Positions 32,501 to 37,333 of a stretch of 64,000 nucleotides of DNA are shown here, in pieces (the stretch's first letter is position 1; the number at the start of each line of letters is the position of its first letter). The stretch is from NCBI GenBank assembly GCA_934045075.1, contig OW203744.1, positions 4,948,795 through 5,012,794 on the forward strand, written 5' to 3'. This stretch comes from Yponomeuta sedellus. Lineage: Eukaryota > Arthropoda > Insecta > Lepidoptera > Yponomeutidae. The notes under the pieces were generated by a model, which made no database searches, was not told the origin of the DNA, and worked only from the letters and a program-made list of their open reading frames with translations. A program made the translations under genes and the position numbers.

Positions 32501-32861
32501 TAAATAAGCTGAAAAATATGAATGTGTTAGTTTCTGAACGCGAACTTAAAAAAATAATTGTTTTTTTTTTCAGTCATCAAAAAAACAAAACATAATAGCT
32601 AATTTAATTTTTCAGTCACCGTCATATGAAGAAAACAATTTTCTTTTTTTCCAGCCATCGTAAGACAGTATAATTATTTTTCAGTCCTCATCAGACGAAG
32701 AAGGCGCGGTGCGGAAGACTGGCCAGCTTCAGCGGTCCAGCAGCAGCGACCAGGAAGAAGAGATTCTGAACTCGAACACCTACTCCGGTCTCGGGCGACT
32801 GGCCATGAAGCCGATCGGACGTAAGCCCACGGCGTTCAAAATGGAGGTTATGGATGACTGA
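5315..32861 (+). CDS. SLC6A15/A17-like Na+-coupled neutral amino acid transporter, whole visible gene (N-terminus missing)
   Basis: This is a neurotransmitter:sodium symporter (SLC6) of the plasma or vesicle membrane. Exons are 5315-5547, 6545-6766, 7855-7965, 8923-9164, 12911-13061, 15434-15635, 17217-17376, 19010-19172, 28158-28358 and 30108-30194, then either 31632-31706 or 32685-32861. All have GT-AG borders and matching phases. From the split first codon onward the frame closes exactly with either last exon (614 or 648 residues). TM2 to TM12 are recognisable; the TM1 exon and start codon are not in the window. The TM8 motif LGLGS (many SLC6 members have LGLDS), PPTYSAW after TM11 and LPIPVVF in TM12 fit the SLC6A15/A17 (NTT4/B0AT2) branch as I know it. 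The substrate, probably neutral amino acids, is inferred from the family. Introns are full of transposons, including an intact BEL/Pao. Confidence 0.9.
5618..6292 (+). mobile_element. 5S-like SINE copy split by a LINE-derived fragment
   Basis: The head gcgctcgtggcctagcgg starts at about 5618. The 5S-like block gttaagcaacaacaggcgcg...ggatgggtgaccg lies at about 5666-5710, and the tail (cttggcccccgtggtggag, gttgatatcg) at 6170-6292. Bases ~5867-6168 are foreign, with cattgt on both sides as a likely target duplication. The insert ends in a reversed copy of a repeat with ttgaataaaac, also seen at 20275-20387 and 62935-63080. Confidence 0.75.
6545..6766 (+). CDS. Transporter exon: extracellular loop 2 and TM4
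   Basis: The exon is phase 0 at both ends (74 codons) and starts VNLPWSSCP. Two cysteines flank an NGT glycosylation site in the loop, matching the conserved disulfide of SLC6 loop 2. [11 protein letters not shown] and TM4 ([12 protein letters not shown]) follow, ending GIQSSGK before gtgaga. GIQSSGK at the end of TM4 is strongly conserved in this family. Confidence 0.92.
7051..7422 (+). mobile_element. 5S-like SINE, nearly full-length copy (about 370 bp)
   Basis: It runs uninterrupted from agcgctcgtggcctagtgg to gggttgatatcgaa. In order: head, 5S-like block (gttaagcaac..., about 7098-7142), gcgcttccgtgcttcgcaag, ccggctgtcaa, the ccaccaac/ggtggag inverted pair, the atgcaggaggagtcccgtgc tail and ccccagcagtggggacatac. 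A good reference copy for the family. It lies in the intron before the TM5 exon. Confidence 0.85.
7490..7765 (+). mobile_element. tRNA-like palindromic element, copy B
   Basis: The arm aacctatttagaggctaaa with the T-arm complement lies at 7528-7570; its inverted partner (atgggtggaattttttgcc, ctctaaataggttt) lies at 7708-7742. Between them lies a 74-nt tRNA-like unit (7642-7715). Upstream is actaacccgtgcta, an outer end shared with copy D. Confidence 0.75.
7642..7715 (+). ncRNA. tRNA-like sequence in a transposon, probably not a functional tRNA
   Basis: It has an acceptor (cgaccat with atgggtg), the anticodon stem ctggc/gccag and a T-loop ctcgaat. The anticodon loop acggata has C, not T, before the would-be anticodon, and the D-stem and acceptor carry changes. 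Confidence 0.6.
7855..7965 (+). CDS. Transporter exon: TM5
   Basis: A 37-codon phase-0 exon after cttttccag and before gtaagc. It encodes [20 protein letters not shown], the typical SLC6 TM5, and a loop ending HMYKPK. Just upstream (7490-7765) lies a palindromic tRNA-like repeat, about 90 bp from the acceptor. Confidence 0.92.
8095..8922. other. Intron, no repeat or RNA gene recognised
   Basis: A gccagcctggcaaaaagttc/cagccaggcaaaaaaaggcc pair of near repeats occurs at 8476-8590, but nothing I can name. The remainder is ordinary intron sequence. Confidence 0.4.
8923..9164 (+). CDS. Transporter exon: TM6 and TM7
   Basis: The exon encodes [21 protein letters not shown], the unwound TM6 that lines the substrate and sodium site, then FGSYN and TM7, ending [12 protein letters not shown] plus two bases of a Glu codon before gtgagt. 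Degenerate copies of its last ~45 bp and the donor are tandemly repeated in the intron (9552-9600, 9676-9724, 10211-10258). Confidence 0.92.
9725..10122. mobile_element. Tc1/mariner-like MITE (tagtctg ends), carrying a 42-bp tandem array
   Basis: The ends tagtctgttagc and gcaagcagacta are inverted, flanked by TA on both sides. Its left part matches copies at 41062-41316 and 42301-42700 (ctcggctactatcggat, gtgtaatagaaatatcg). The middle has been replaced by four exact 42-bp repeats (9898-10065) and an inverted part-copy. No transposase is present. Confidence 0.75.
9898..10065. repeat. 42-bp tandem repeat, four exact copies, ending in an inverted half copy
   Basis: Units at 9898, 9940, 9982 and 10024 are identical. 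Each contains cctcgggctctagagtag and the palindrome cttcgcgaag. After 10065 the sequence turns back on itself (tctactctagagcccgag), and the flanks gtcgaaaaccgttg and caacggttttcgac are inverted. Because 42 is divisible by 3, both strands show spurious repeat ORFs. The array comes from the terminal repeat of the host MITE. Confidence 0.9.
10451..10600 (+). mobile_element. tRNA-headed SINE
   Basis: tggcggaacggcagcgcat is a box A-like segment and ccgggttcgaaacccgg a box B with T-stem. It is followed by an A-run and a body ending ggttcccacgacacagg and ctagtgtggggcc-type sequence. Relatives are at 14766-14965 and the tail at 41645-41740. Confidence 0.8.
11197..11475 (-). mobile_element. RTE-type LINE, C-terminal fragment of reverse transcriptase ORF
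   Basis: An 86-codon minus-strand frame reads [21 protein letters not shown], then [29 protein letters not shown]. The GRPxxRWxDDL...AQDRxxW..LGEAYxQQW pattern is the end of RTE-type ORFs common in lepidopteran genomes. It is a 5'-truncated insertion. Confidence 0.8.
11636..11725. repeat. Short palindromic DNA element (gtccggatctacttacgg family)
   Basis: The halves tccggaatctacttacgggt and acccgtaagtagatccgga are inverted around ttatataa, with attgtagac/gtctacaat outside. The same end begins the 62-bp tandem array at 16838 and recurs at 28435-28490. Confidence 0.75.
11750..12110. repeat. LINE 3' end-like repeat with a 213-bp perfect or near-perfect hairpin
   Basis: An ATT run at 11760-11783 and tactttattgcaccataaaa lead into a palindrome of 11886-12098 centred near 11992, whose arms read gcaaaaaaaa...atatata and its complement. 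A related unpaired copy is at 45885-46150 in the opposite orientation. Confidence 0.8.
12413..12835 (-). mobile_element. 5S-like SINE, full-length reverse copy
   Basis: On the minus strand it reads from gcgctcgtggcctagttgaa (12835) through the 5S-like block and tail to gggttgatatc (12413). About 45 bp at 12550-12597 is not part of the family and is probably an insertion. It ends about 75 bp before the loop-4 exon. Confidence 0.8.
12911..13061 (+). CDS. Transporter exon: extracellular loop 4
   Basis: The exon follows ctaaccatcag and ends before gtacgt. Its first base completes the split Glu codon of the previous exon. It encodes a hydrophilic loop with three N-glycosylation sequons (NSS, NLT, NLT). 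The long loop 4 agrees with the SLC6A15-A20 group, although loop sequence diverges quickly. A complete reverse-strand 5S-like SINE ends about 75 bp upstream. Confidence 0.88.
13090..13541. mobile_element. DNA element (agggccagtttctga end) interrupted by a Helitron-like repeat
   Basis: The start agggccagtttctgaattgg and the end ttagataaattctcaatttc are partly inverted; the same pair bounds 3990-4180. The repeat at 13232-13426 (tctataatataaaaatgaat to gggtcagctagt) lies inside it. The class of the outer element is not known to me. Confidence 0.55.
13640..14203. repeat. Two partial 5S-like SINE copies in opposite orientations
   Basis: 13640-13830 is the tail half in reverse orientation (gtccgggttggtggaggatt). 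13963-14203 is the right half in forward orientation (gagcgcttccgtgcttcgca to ggacaataatgggttgatga). They face each other across about 130 bp of other DNA. Confidence 0.75.
14766..14965 (+). mobile_element. tRNA-headed SINE
   Basis: The head tccgtagcgtagcggtggcg and box B cgggtttgatccccgg are followed by an A-run and a body with aagtcttggatgtttacatg and cacgacacagggtatcctag. It is the same family as 10451-10600. Confidence 0.8.
15434..15635 (+). CDS. Transporter exon: TM8
   Basis: The exon starts [20 protein letters not shown] and continues into TM8 with [15 protein letters not shown]. The last ion-coordinating helix carries LGLGS, as in the SLC6A15/A17 branch, where many SLC6 proteins have LGLDS. 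It ends with one base of a split Gly codon before gtgagc. Confidence 0.92.
15800..16165 (+). pseudogene. Fossil BEL/Pao gag fragment
   Basis: The frame reads [20 protein letters not shown], then [19 protein letters not shown] and [10 protein letters not shown], matching the Gag region (DUF1759 type) of BEL/Pao elements as I know it, and stops matching after about 100 codons. No LTR or pol is adjacent. It is unrelated in sequence detail to the intact element at 20393. Confidence 0.6.
16838..17190. repeat. 62-bp tandem repeat, about 5.7 copies
   Basis: Units start at 16838, 16900, 16962, 17024, 17086 and 17148, each beginning ccggatctacttacgggtgt and containing tttctggaccaggcttc. Units differ at single bases only. 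It derives from the element end also seen at 11636 and 28435, and lies just before the TM9 exon acceptor. Confidence 0.92.
17217..17376 (+). CDS. Transporter exon: TM9 and TM10
   Basis: The exon begins with two bases completing the Gly codon of the previous exon. It encodes [20 protein letters not shown], then TM10 and VYGHE, ending with AG of a split Arg codon at gtaagc. A 62-bp tandem repeat ends only about 25 bp before the acceptor tctggcag. Confidence 0.92.
17622..17770. mobile_element. Short MITE (tctatcgagt family)
   Basis: It shares about 145 bp with 26951-27092 (cactctatcgagt, ggagtagcttaaaaaaagta, cttac.taataatg). The outer ends ctattacg and acgtaataatg are inverted in the second copy. 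Confidence 0.6.
18412..18625 (-). mobile_element. RTE-type LINE tail
   Basis: The minus strand encodes [13 protein letters not shown] and a stop, preceded by a GC-rich RTE C-terminal region, followed by gatgatgatgatgatg. 18650-18880 continues with another LINE-end-like repeat related to 35640-35890. Confidence 0.65.
19010..19172 (+). CDS. Transporter exon: TM11
   Basis: The exon starts with the base completing Arg, then [14 protein letters not shown], the conserved intracellular loop 5, then TM11 and [14 protein letters not shown] before gtgggc. PPTYSAW aligns with the equivalent segment of NTT4-type transporters. The following intron is 8985 bp and holds the BEL/Pao and mariner elements. 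Confidence 0.92.
19195..19490 (+). mobile_element. tRNA-like palindromic element, copy C
   Basis: The left arm at 19202-19252 (atatttagaggctaaaaatt, ccgggattcgaacccgc) and the right arm at 19405-19460 are inverted. The tRNA-like unit at 19355-19428 forms the right end, and ttagcactggttagtgcatt the outer end. The middle has tgtacgtaatacagagaata, shared with copies B and D. Confidence 0.8.
19355..19428 (+). ncRNA. tRNA-like cloverleaf inside a transposon
   Basis: A 74-nt cloverleaf is drawable: acceptor cgcccat/atgggtg (one G-T), D-arm gctc...gagc, anticodon stem ctggc/gccag with loop acggata, and T-arm with loop ttcgaat. Position 33 is C instead of T, so decoding is unlikely. It reads as the tRNA-derived end of a repeat rather than a gene. 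Confidence 0.65.
19491..20274. other. Intron, nothing recognised
   Basis: An exon-free, AT-rich stretch without a nameable repeat. The next ~110 bp (20275-20387) is the ttgaataaaac-type repeat into which the BEL/Pao inserted. Confidence 0.4.
20393..20602 (+). repeat. 5' LTR of BEL/Pao element
   Basis: 210 bp with TG...CA ends, identical to the 3' LTR except one base near position 44. Confidence 0.95.
20605..20621 (+). promoter_or_regulatory. Probable primer-binding site
   Basis: tggaccatcgagctcgg starts with TGG, the complement of a tRNA CCA end, two bases past the LTR. The matching tRNA was not identified. Confidence 0.55.
20885..26101 (+). CDS. BEL/Pao Gag-Pol polyprotein, 1738 residues, intact
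   Basis: One ORF holds, in order: a Gag region (about residues 120-300, DUF1759-like); zinc-knuckle-like cysteines ([14 protein letters not shown] near 377); an aspartic protease ([11 protein letters not shown], near 463); a reverse transcriptase ([10 protein letters not shown] near 799, YGTSCAPF near 841, FMDD near 877); RNase H ([12 protein letters not shown] near 1052, WTDST); an integrase with an HHCC-type zinc site and D (SGADFCGPF near 1435), D (WSDHGTNF near 1502) and E ([10 protein letters not shown] near 1553); and a DUF5641-like end. No stop or frameshift interrupts it, and no envelope ORF follows. The start was taken as the first ATG of the frame, 280 bp past the LTR. Confidence 0.95.
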   Translation: MADKKIKQLIVQMLQYSTKIEKLLANSKKSAKDKRTRGFLDSRMEILQDYWASYTKNYETLSELIDTKTLQSEHNLNLEENYEETEEQYLELLTWLKDKSYELKQEKCEPSNSDTHLELAKMRPKLPPIAIPQFSGDYNQWMSFRDLFNSLIHKDDRLTKIEKHHYLKSSLSGEAAQLLKNYSLTEANYDDSWKKLNERYENKRMIVNNILNRFLSQKTLTSESPKGIKDLLDTSSQCLTSLTNLKVDSWNAIVVHILVSKLDIESHKLWEQSLQNSTSIPTYEDLISFLEKRFRTMEMVNLSQPSQRNAPKPVQQSPKASTVKSFATEIESTCTYCSQNHYICHCKGFASLSVPGRQDFVKRNNICFNCLVKGHSVSNCRQSTVCKKCGRRHHTLLHFTSQKEDKAVDTDKEKDTPKENSTGPNTSCNLSVNLKAETQDDLVILATAVINVDSKNSGTYALRALIDQGSQGSFISEAAAQLLNLNRTPVTGKISGISNSSVVTTKSMATLTVHSTKDNASTFQVNAYVLRKLTSLLPSREFPQDTWPSSMQLDLADPNFHKPGSIDVLLGADVHAYILLEGLHKCNSLIALNSRLGWLISGRVSQTDSAGYEHNLVVMHTKVETDQLLRKFWELEENLPHKKPMTDLEIQCEEHFKATHTRNDVGRYIVRLPFEDDPHTNLGDTKSLAISRLQQMEKSFTRKPEFKEEYHKFLNEYESQGHMMIVPEKERETQKVYHLPHHAVLRPTSLSTKLRVVFDGSATPENGKSLNDKLLTGCPLQKDIRDLITKWRQHKTCLVADIRQMYRQILVASDDVDYQRIVWRESPTEPIKEYRLLTVTYGTSCAPFLAIRTLHQLAEDEKDDFPTESEILKSDMFMDDLLTGASTSEDAVKLQKGLTELLSRGGFLLHKWSSNSQVVLSQIPNVDKDSQSAVNIKVEDTIKTLGITWNSETDNFELNLNLQSCNETITKRNVLSTIAKSFDPLGWLTPAIILLKIFMQKLWLAGLGWDEELPTDLKEEWITYLDRFMHAEHIQFPRWLGVSDHTIKRELHGFSDASCTAYAGVVYLRVLSDEGEIKVHLILAKSKVAPVKQISVPRLELCGAVLLAKMIQHVKTVLNIPNDDVYTWTDSTIVLAWLRKTPNTWTTFVANRTSEILTLTNSNQWNHVSSANNPADLASRGIFPDDLQQSGLWWNGPQFLYDKGEIEHSSIDTPFTNLEMKSTKILSNVNLIENDDAISYLKRFSTLLKLVRVTAYCFRYVKLSKARITKQLFAEPTYLTTVELDDALNRCIKISQSISFRDEIDRLSLGKPVQKSSKIYVLHPFIDDEGIVRVGGRLSNAEIPKDMKNPILLSGDCALSKLIVLNAHLKSLHGGHQLTLNVIRQKFWITRVKNVVKTVIKKCIPCFKQKANPLVPFMANLPKFRVKPGRPFIISGADFCGPFTMKAYPGRCKRTCKAYVCLFVCTVTKAIHLELVTDLTSAAFIAAFRRFTARRGHCKELWSDHGTNFVGASRELDLAFKDSKSQTVTEISELLANDRTQWKFIPPRAPHFGGIWESGVKSVKGHLKRVIGQTFLTFEELTTLLTQIEACVNSRPITLINSTLDEPPLTPSHFLIGEPLIGVPEPSLLNVKLSPLNRWHIIQRMVQCLWRRWRNDYLTTLQHRYKWNTKQPDLPIGTVVLVKDDMLPPGKWLLGRIIQKHPGTDGITRVVTLKYKDNVFKRPIAKLCPLPLDEPDVQ
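26185..26394 (+). repeat. 3' LTR of BEL/Pao element
   Basis: 210 bp; the short purine stretch ggcggaa directly before it may be the polypurine tract. Confidence 0.95.
26400..26950. other. Intron between BEL/Pao and mariner, nothing recognised
   Basis: AT-rich sequence without coding signals or a repeat I can name. Confidence 0.4.
26951..27092. mobile_element. Short MITE, second copy of the 17622 family
   Basis: Matches 17622-17770 over about 140 bp, with inverted outer ends ctattacgta and tacgtaataatg. Confidence 0.6.
27217..27980 (+). mobile_element. Dead mariner element with very long terminal inverted repeats
   Basis: The outer ends aggggttaaag/ctttaacccct are inverted, and the inverted similarity runs about 185 bp each side (27217-27404, 27797-27980), including cttcatggtttgaggtttt. 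Only the first third of a transposase lies between them. Confidence 0.85.
27405..27809 (+). pseudogene. Mariner transposase N-terminal remnant
   Basis: From ATG the frame gives the mariner helix-turn-helix region ([34 protein letters not shown]), then [20 protein letters not shown] and [15 protein letters not shown], which resembles insect mariner subfamilies. In-frame stops occur at 27447, after NFDL and before FNVTL. The whole catalytic DD(D) half is deleted. It cannot make active transposase. Confidence 0.85.
28158..28358 (+). CDS. Transporter exon: TM12
   Basis: A 67-codon phase-0 exon between ccctcag and gtgagt. It encodes [20 protein letters not shown], then [10 protein letters not shown] (end of TM12) and the start of the cytoplasmic tail. 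GC content is far above the surrounding intron. Confidence 0.92.
28435..28920. mobile_element. gtccggatctacttacgg element end with a second MITE inserted
   Basis: The segment at 28435-28495 copies the 62-bp unit (ggatctacttacgggcgttg, gactccgaccagg). It is interrupted at about 28497 by an element with inverted ends ctatttttgaatcactcg (28500) and cgagtgattcaaaaatag (28876-28895), after which ccaggttttgctccg resumes. cactcgtctcg occurs twice inside the insert. Confidence 0.6.
29062..29350. repeat. Two-copy tandem duplication, about 140-bp unit
   Basis: gtggaccctgttttataaag, actagtcggttggtcaaa-type and tgaccactttagtgta occur in the same order at 29090-29190 and 29218-29340. The second copy has extra bases. 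Confidence 0.75.
29950..30057. mobile_element. Short MITE (cagcacatcaacctttaca ends)
   Basis: The ends cagcacatcaacctttaca and tgtaaaggttgacctggcg are inverted around about 60 bp. A second copy with gacagcacaacaaccttta and gtgtaaaggttgaccagctg lies at 34584-34676. Confidence 0.65.
30108..30194 (+). CDS. Transporter exon: cytoplasmic tail, last shared exon
   Basis: A 29-codon phase-0 exon between catgtag and gtaagc. It encodes a Pro/Ala-rich stretch ([15 protein letters not shown]) ending TIGDFD. It is the last exon shared by both C-terminal variants; both downstream terminal exons begin in phase 0, so either can join it. Confidence 0.85.
30340..30620. repeat. Interspersed lepidopteran repeat remnants
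   Basis: ttggttccgtacgcgaaggg and gctgtttgtctgcctgtccg are typical of a repeat common in moth introns; its complement-like end appears near 31060-31210 (ggccaaacgcgtgtcggact, cgcatttggccgg). 30543-30615 (catctacgtaatgagatgat) recurs at 36960-37030. Confidence 0.5.
30715..30925 (-). mobile_element. tRNA-headed SINE, reverse copy
   Basis: On the minus strand: tggcagctcagtgggtagaa (box A side), gccccaggttcgatccccag (box B), then caccaatgactttgttt and a body ending gcgacttggttggc. Related tails lie at 46520-46575 and 49150-49255. Confidence 0.75.
31303..31536 (+). mobile_element. 5S-like SINE with internal deletion
   Basis: The head gcgctcgaggcctagtcgaa runs to gttaagcaacaa, then jumps to aagttgttaagccatgtcag and the tail ending gggttgatatcga. 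The missing part includes most of the 5S-like block. It ends 95 bp before alternative last exon A. Confidence 0.75.
31632..31706 (+). CDS. Transporter alternative last exon A (short tail)
   Basis: After cctctag the frame reads [20 protein letters not shown] and ends RPKK plus TAA. AATAAA overlaps the stop (31702-31707), but a cleavage signal could also lie further on. The tail is Ser/Arg/Lys-rich. Using this exon gives 614 residues from the window. It contains no obvious internal donor, so it is best read as a terminal exon alternative to 32685-32861. Confidence 0.7.
   Translation, partial: GVDSSDERPSKRVSTSIARSRPKK
32685..32861 (+). CDS. Transporter alternative last exon B (long acidic/Ser tail)
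   Basis: After tatttttcag the frame reads [20 protein letters not shown] and continues to [16 protein letters not shown], ending EVMDD plus TGA. It joins exon 30108-30194 in phase 0 to give 648 residues from the window. SSSDEE and SSSSDQEEE resemble casein kinase 2-type acidic clusters (inference). A further AATAAA lies near 33240. Confidence 0.75.
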   Translation, partial: SSSDEEGAVRKTGQLQRSSSSDQEEEILNSNTYSGLGRLAMKPIGRKPTAFKMEVMDD

Positions 32862-35405
32862 GCGCTTCGTTTGGCTTCCGTTTTTGTTTTATTTCACTGG
32901 GATCGGTTGGGTATATTTATCTGAAGCACGTATGAGATTCGTATCTGTGGTCTTAAATTATTTTCTGTATGCTCTTTTAATAATTTTAATTTATATGTAC
33001 CTAATCTGTGTGTCAGTTCCCATCCCCGATGACTTAAAAAGATCTAAGTAACGAACAATCAAATTTAAAATGTGGTTCTTTAACTCAGTTCAACAATTCT
33101 TCCGGATAAATATCGGCGTAATAGTAAAAACGTTATTTTATTCAAAATAACGTTTTTTAGATAAATTAGAAAATAATATCCACATAAAAATGCAAACCAT
33201 CAATTATGTTGGTAATTCAAATATTAAATTTATTTTAAAAAATAAATTATTTTTAAGTACTATTACCTACATTATGTACGTATAGAGATGAATGTGCCAT
33301 TTTAAACTAATTATTTATCAAAAAGATGATCGGAAGCAGATACTCATGTAAGTACTTAGCCACGCCGAGAATGTAGTTATAAAAAAACTAACTAGAAAAT
33401 AAGTTGTTGATATTTATGTAGAATCACAAAAGAAAAACTTTGTTGAATGATCAACACGACAATTTAACGTAGGAAGTTAAAACTTCAAACGTAGGTTGGT
33501 AAAACACTATTTAAACTTGGGCTATAAAATCTTGCGAAAAATGTTATTCAATGAAAGTAAACTTTCATTTTCACATGAACTTACTCATAGCCTGATATCG
33601 ATATTGGTTACGTGTACTTCTTGAGGTACATTTTTCATTCGAATACGATCAAATCCAAGAATCAATCGATCAGTCACGAATATAAAAAGGTTACTATTGA
33701 TTATATGAAGTACCTACCTACAAATGTATGAAAACATTATATATTAAATTATTAAGTACTTAGTTCTGTATTTTAAAGATATTTCGGTCAAATTTTAAAT
33801 CTAAGTACCTTAGATCTCACGAAAAGCTCAGAGGTTTTCTGAAACACAGACCTTAATAAGTTTAAAACTTTGTATAGAAGGTATTCTAATGGCAAAAACA
33901 ATTTGAAATTAGTAAATAATGGGTTATCTATGCTAGACTGCTAAAATATAAACTATATTGGCTGGATTGCTGGACATTTTCTAAGGGTTAAAGTAACTGT
34001 GGTTTCACAAAATTACCATAGACATAGTAGTTTCTAGATTTTAGATACGTTGAAATTATAATATTTTATTGAAGATGGTATTATGAGCGATGCCCATTTG
34101 CTCGTGCGACATTTTACGACCATTTATCAACAGTTTACAGATAAAATAACGGATTCAAATAACGTTTAATTGAATTTTTACCAAAGATACGGTCACGAAA
34201 AGCGAAAACTATATATCTAACGCATGCAGATTTCGTGCGTGACGTCATTGTACTGGAGTTGAACTAAACGGTTGGTGTTTCCGCGCCAGTATTTTATTTT
34301 TATAAAAATTGTTTTTTTTTTAATATTTTTTTTTTATTTAAGATTACATAATTAATACAGATTAAGTGACTTTAGAAACCTATCTGAAAAAAAAAGGATG
34401 GATTAAAAGGAACATTGTTTGTGTTATTGGTGGTGATTATTCTTAGATTATCCGGGATTGTTAATCGCTCAGAATGATCTGAGGTTAATCGTGAGTTTCG
34501 TATTAAGTAGGTAAGTAAGTTACGAGATGCGAGACGGTTTTACCAAAATCATATCTATCGGAAAACTTTATACACGGGTGCTTGCCGACAGCACAACAAC
34601 CTTTATATTAGTGCACTGTAATAATCAGTCACTTTAAACTTTGCAACAAAGGTGTAAAGGTTGACCAGCTGTCTACTGTGCTACATACCTACGTAAAATT
34701 TTGATGGCCACTGAAAATCAACTGTAAGTCATATACCTAGTCACTAAACGGTTTCTGTATATATTTATTTATGGTAGTAATTTGATTACGTTTCATTCAA
34801 GTCCTAACTACAGTCTATTTATTCTTACTTGTCCAATTTAGTAAACAATATTCTACCCTTAAACTGTGACTTTTTAGACCAAAACTGCTATATCTTCATA
34901 AATGAAGTAACTTGGAACACTCTTTTAGATAACACGCTGCCAATTTTATAAACATAGTTCATGACAGTTCATGAATTTGCCAGAAAATGTCTAGTTTAGT
35001 CATCTAATCTCAATTTTAAGGTTAGAATCTTGTTTACTAAATTGGACAAGTAACAATAAATAGTCTGTAGGTATGTTATTTATGGAAATACTCTTAGAGA
35101 TATAGTATCGGTAGGAATCCATTTCGACGTAACGTATCGGTTGATATCTCATACAAGATTACAGGAAAAACAAAAGGGTCGATACTATGTCTACTTATTA
35201 AGTAAGGTTGACCTGCTGTGGCTTTAAGAATATTAAAATTGTTAGTAAGTTACGTGTCACTTAATTCACCGTAGACACGGTAGTTCTAACTGTTAGTATA
35301 ATGCAAGTAAGTATAGTTTACAGTCTTGTTTATAAAGACAAGATTCCCGTAAAAGACTCTGTAGCATAACTGTACTAATAGTCTGTGAAGAAAGAAAAAA
35401 AAGAA
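32862..35405. other. Intergenic, AT-rich, largely unrecognised
   Basis: After the transporter stop codon only the MITE at 34584-34676 and the short palindrome aacgttattttattcaaaat/aacgttt (about 33130-33155) stand out. No exon-like island is seen. Confidence 0.5.
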
Positions 35406-35407
35406 AG

Positions 35408-35545
35408 AGAAACATTCGAGACGGCCTCGGTGGCGCAGCGGTTTAGCACGCTGACTGTAAAACGGAAGGTCTCGGGTTCGATCCCCGGCCGGGTCAAACT
35501 AGGAAACGAACTTTCTAGTTTGTCTCGGGTCTTGGATGTTATCTA
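35408..35545 (+). mobile_element. tRNA-headed SINE
   Basis: ctcggtggcgcagcggttta gives a box A, ctgactgtaaaacgg an anticodon-like arm and ctcgggttcgatccccggcc a box B with T-stem. The body continues with gggtcttggatgttatctat and a short tail. Its tail lacks CCA and a tRNA acceptor, so it is not a tRNA gene. Confidence 0.8.
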
Positions 35546-35639
35546 TGTATTTATTGTATTAAATCTATCGTCTAGTTATCACCTATAACACAAGTCATTT
35601 AGTTGTACTTAGTATAGGGCTAACGAGATCTGTGTAATA

Positions 35640-37209
35640 TGTCCATGACTATTTATTTATTTATTCATTGCATCAACAGTCACAAGTCACACACTCAAAA
35701 CACCTAACAAATACAAAACAAACTTAACGGAGAACATCAAACAAAAGTAAGGTGTTTTCGTTGCTGCAGAAGGCAGCTGACTCAGCAAAATTGCTGAGGG
35801 TGTGAGCCCTCAGCGCTGGTTTTCAGACAGTACCTATGAGAATATCTCACGAGTCGTGTGTCGCAGGTCGCGGCTCGGTATGTCGCAATAATATTTAAAA
35901 TTATGTCAATAATAATAATTTATCCAATAAAAATCAAATACGTGAAGAATTCTTTCTCTTGTAAAGGAATAGCTTCACGTTAAAACTTGTATTAAAAAAA
36001 TCTCTTGTAAAGTTTCTACCGCAGACTATTTAGACGGCGTTTGTGGAGTGTTTTAAGGAATATTTTTTTTATAAGTAACACCGTTCGCGTTATTCCAAAG
36101 CGCTATAAGTCGCAAGTCATTGATTCTAGTGATTACTTAAGTTGCATTAAACTCACTCAGAAAGGAGTTTTTTAGTTAGTAACTTAACCTTTAAAGTTCT
36201 GACCTTGAAAACAAGAATAGAAAACCATTGTTATTTTCAAGGTCAGGTCATTGTAACTTATGAGAATGACGCTTTTCATCTCTTCACAGGTTAAAAGCGG
36301 TCATAACTTACAATTTATAACACAGGTTTATTCTAAATGGTACTTGTAAAAAGGCGTAGAACGCACACCTTTTTTTATTTATTTTAAGTTAATACATTAT
36401 ATTATTCTTTCAATCAACTACCAAATAATAAATTACTTTTACAATACTTTTTAATCACAAGTCATTTTACTTATTACAAGGAACAATATTTTAGTGGAAT
36501 AATAAGTGAAATTGTCTTTCTCAAAGAAAGGTAAAAAATTAGTTACATACCTACACACTGTCTAACAGAATAAGTGGTACTTATTTTATAAGAATTTATT
36601 TTATTTTAATTAACTAAAAATATATTAACTTCTAAAAGGAAGATAAATAAAATTGAAAATGTTAATTTCCAATCTCAACTACTGCATTCTAAGTAAAAAA
36701 GTTTACCTATAGTTTCGAATTTTGAACTCTGTTTTAGTAAGTATTTATAAGATTTCTCAGACTTAAATGTAGGAATTAATTTCATCATGCCTAGCACGCA
36801 CGTATTCCATACAGCGATATATTCTTAAACTGCCTATCTACCTGCATAAAAACCTACAAAAAACATGATTAGTGAATATGCTTTGGGTTCTAGTATATCC
36901 TCCAGCACTTGATGTGAAACTAATTATTACTAGTTAATATACGCCATAACTTCTACTTGGCATCTACGTAATGAGATGATTTCGGCGTTCTGTGGCACCA
37001 TCATTCACACAAGGGACTTCTCTGCATTACCTAGGAGATTGTTTTGCATAATGTTTGTCTCAATACATGCCACTGTGCCACACATACTAGTGCGTTTTAA
37101 TATTTCAATTAGGAAGTAGTTTAGGCGGCATGGCGCGCATTTGTCGCTGTATGTATATTCTGTACCTGGTACCAGGTTCCATACTTGTAAGCATTTTTTT
37201 AAATACCAT
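35640..37209. other. Intergenic, LINE-end-like repeat then unrecognised DNA
   Basis: 35640-35890 (atttatttatttattc, tcagcgctggttttcagaca, gcggctcggtatg) resembles 18650-18880. The rest to 37209 is AT-rich with one repeat fragment at 36960-37030. Confidence 0.4.
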
Positions 37210-37333
37210 CTACGTAAAAAAATTGTAATGGTAATTGTTTTTTGGATCTAGCACCAGCTAATAACTAGATACTACGTAAAAAAATTGTAATGGTAATTGT
37301 TTTTTGGATCTAGCACCAGCTAATAACTAGATA
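37210..37333. repeat. Exact 62-bp tandem duplication
   Basis: 37210-37271 and 37272-37333 are identical (ctacgtaaaaaaattgtaat ... aataactagata), a very recent local duplication. Confidence 0.92.

Noticed and set aside
35408..35480. A possible tRNA gene with anticodon-like gta
   Set aside because: Box A and box B are good, but no acceptor stem closes and a SINE body with cttggatgtt follows, as in other copies.
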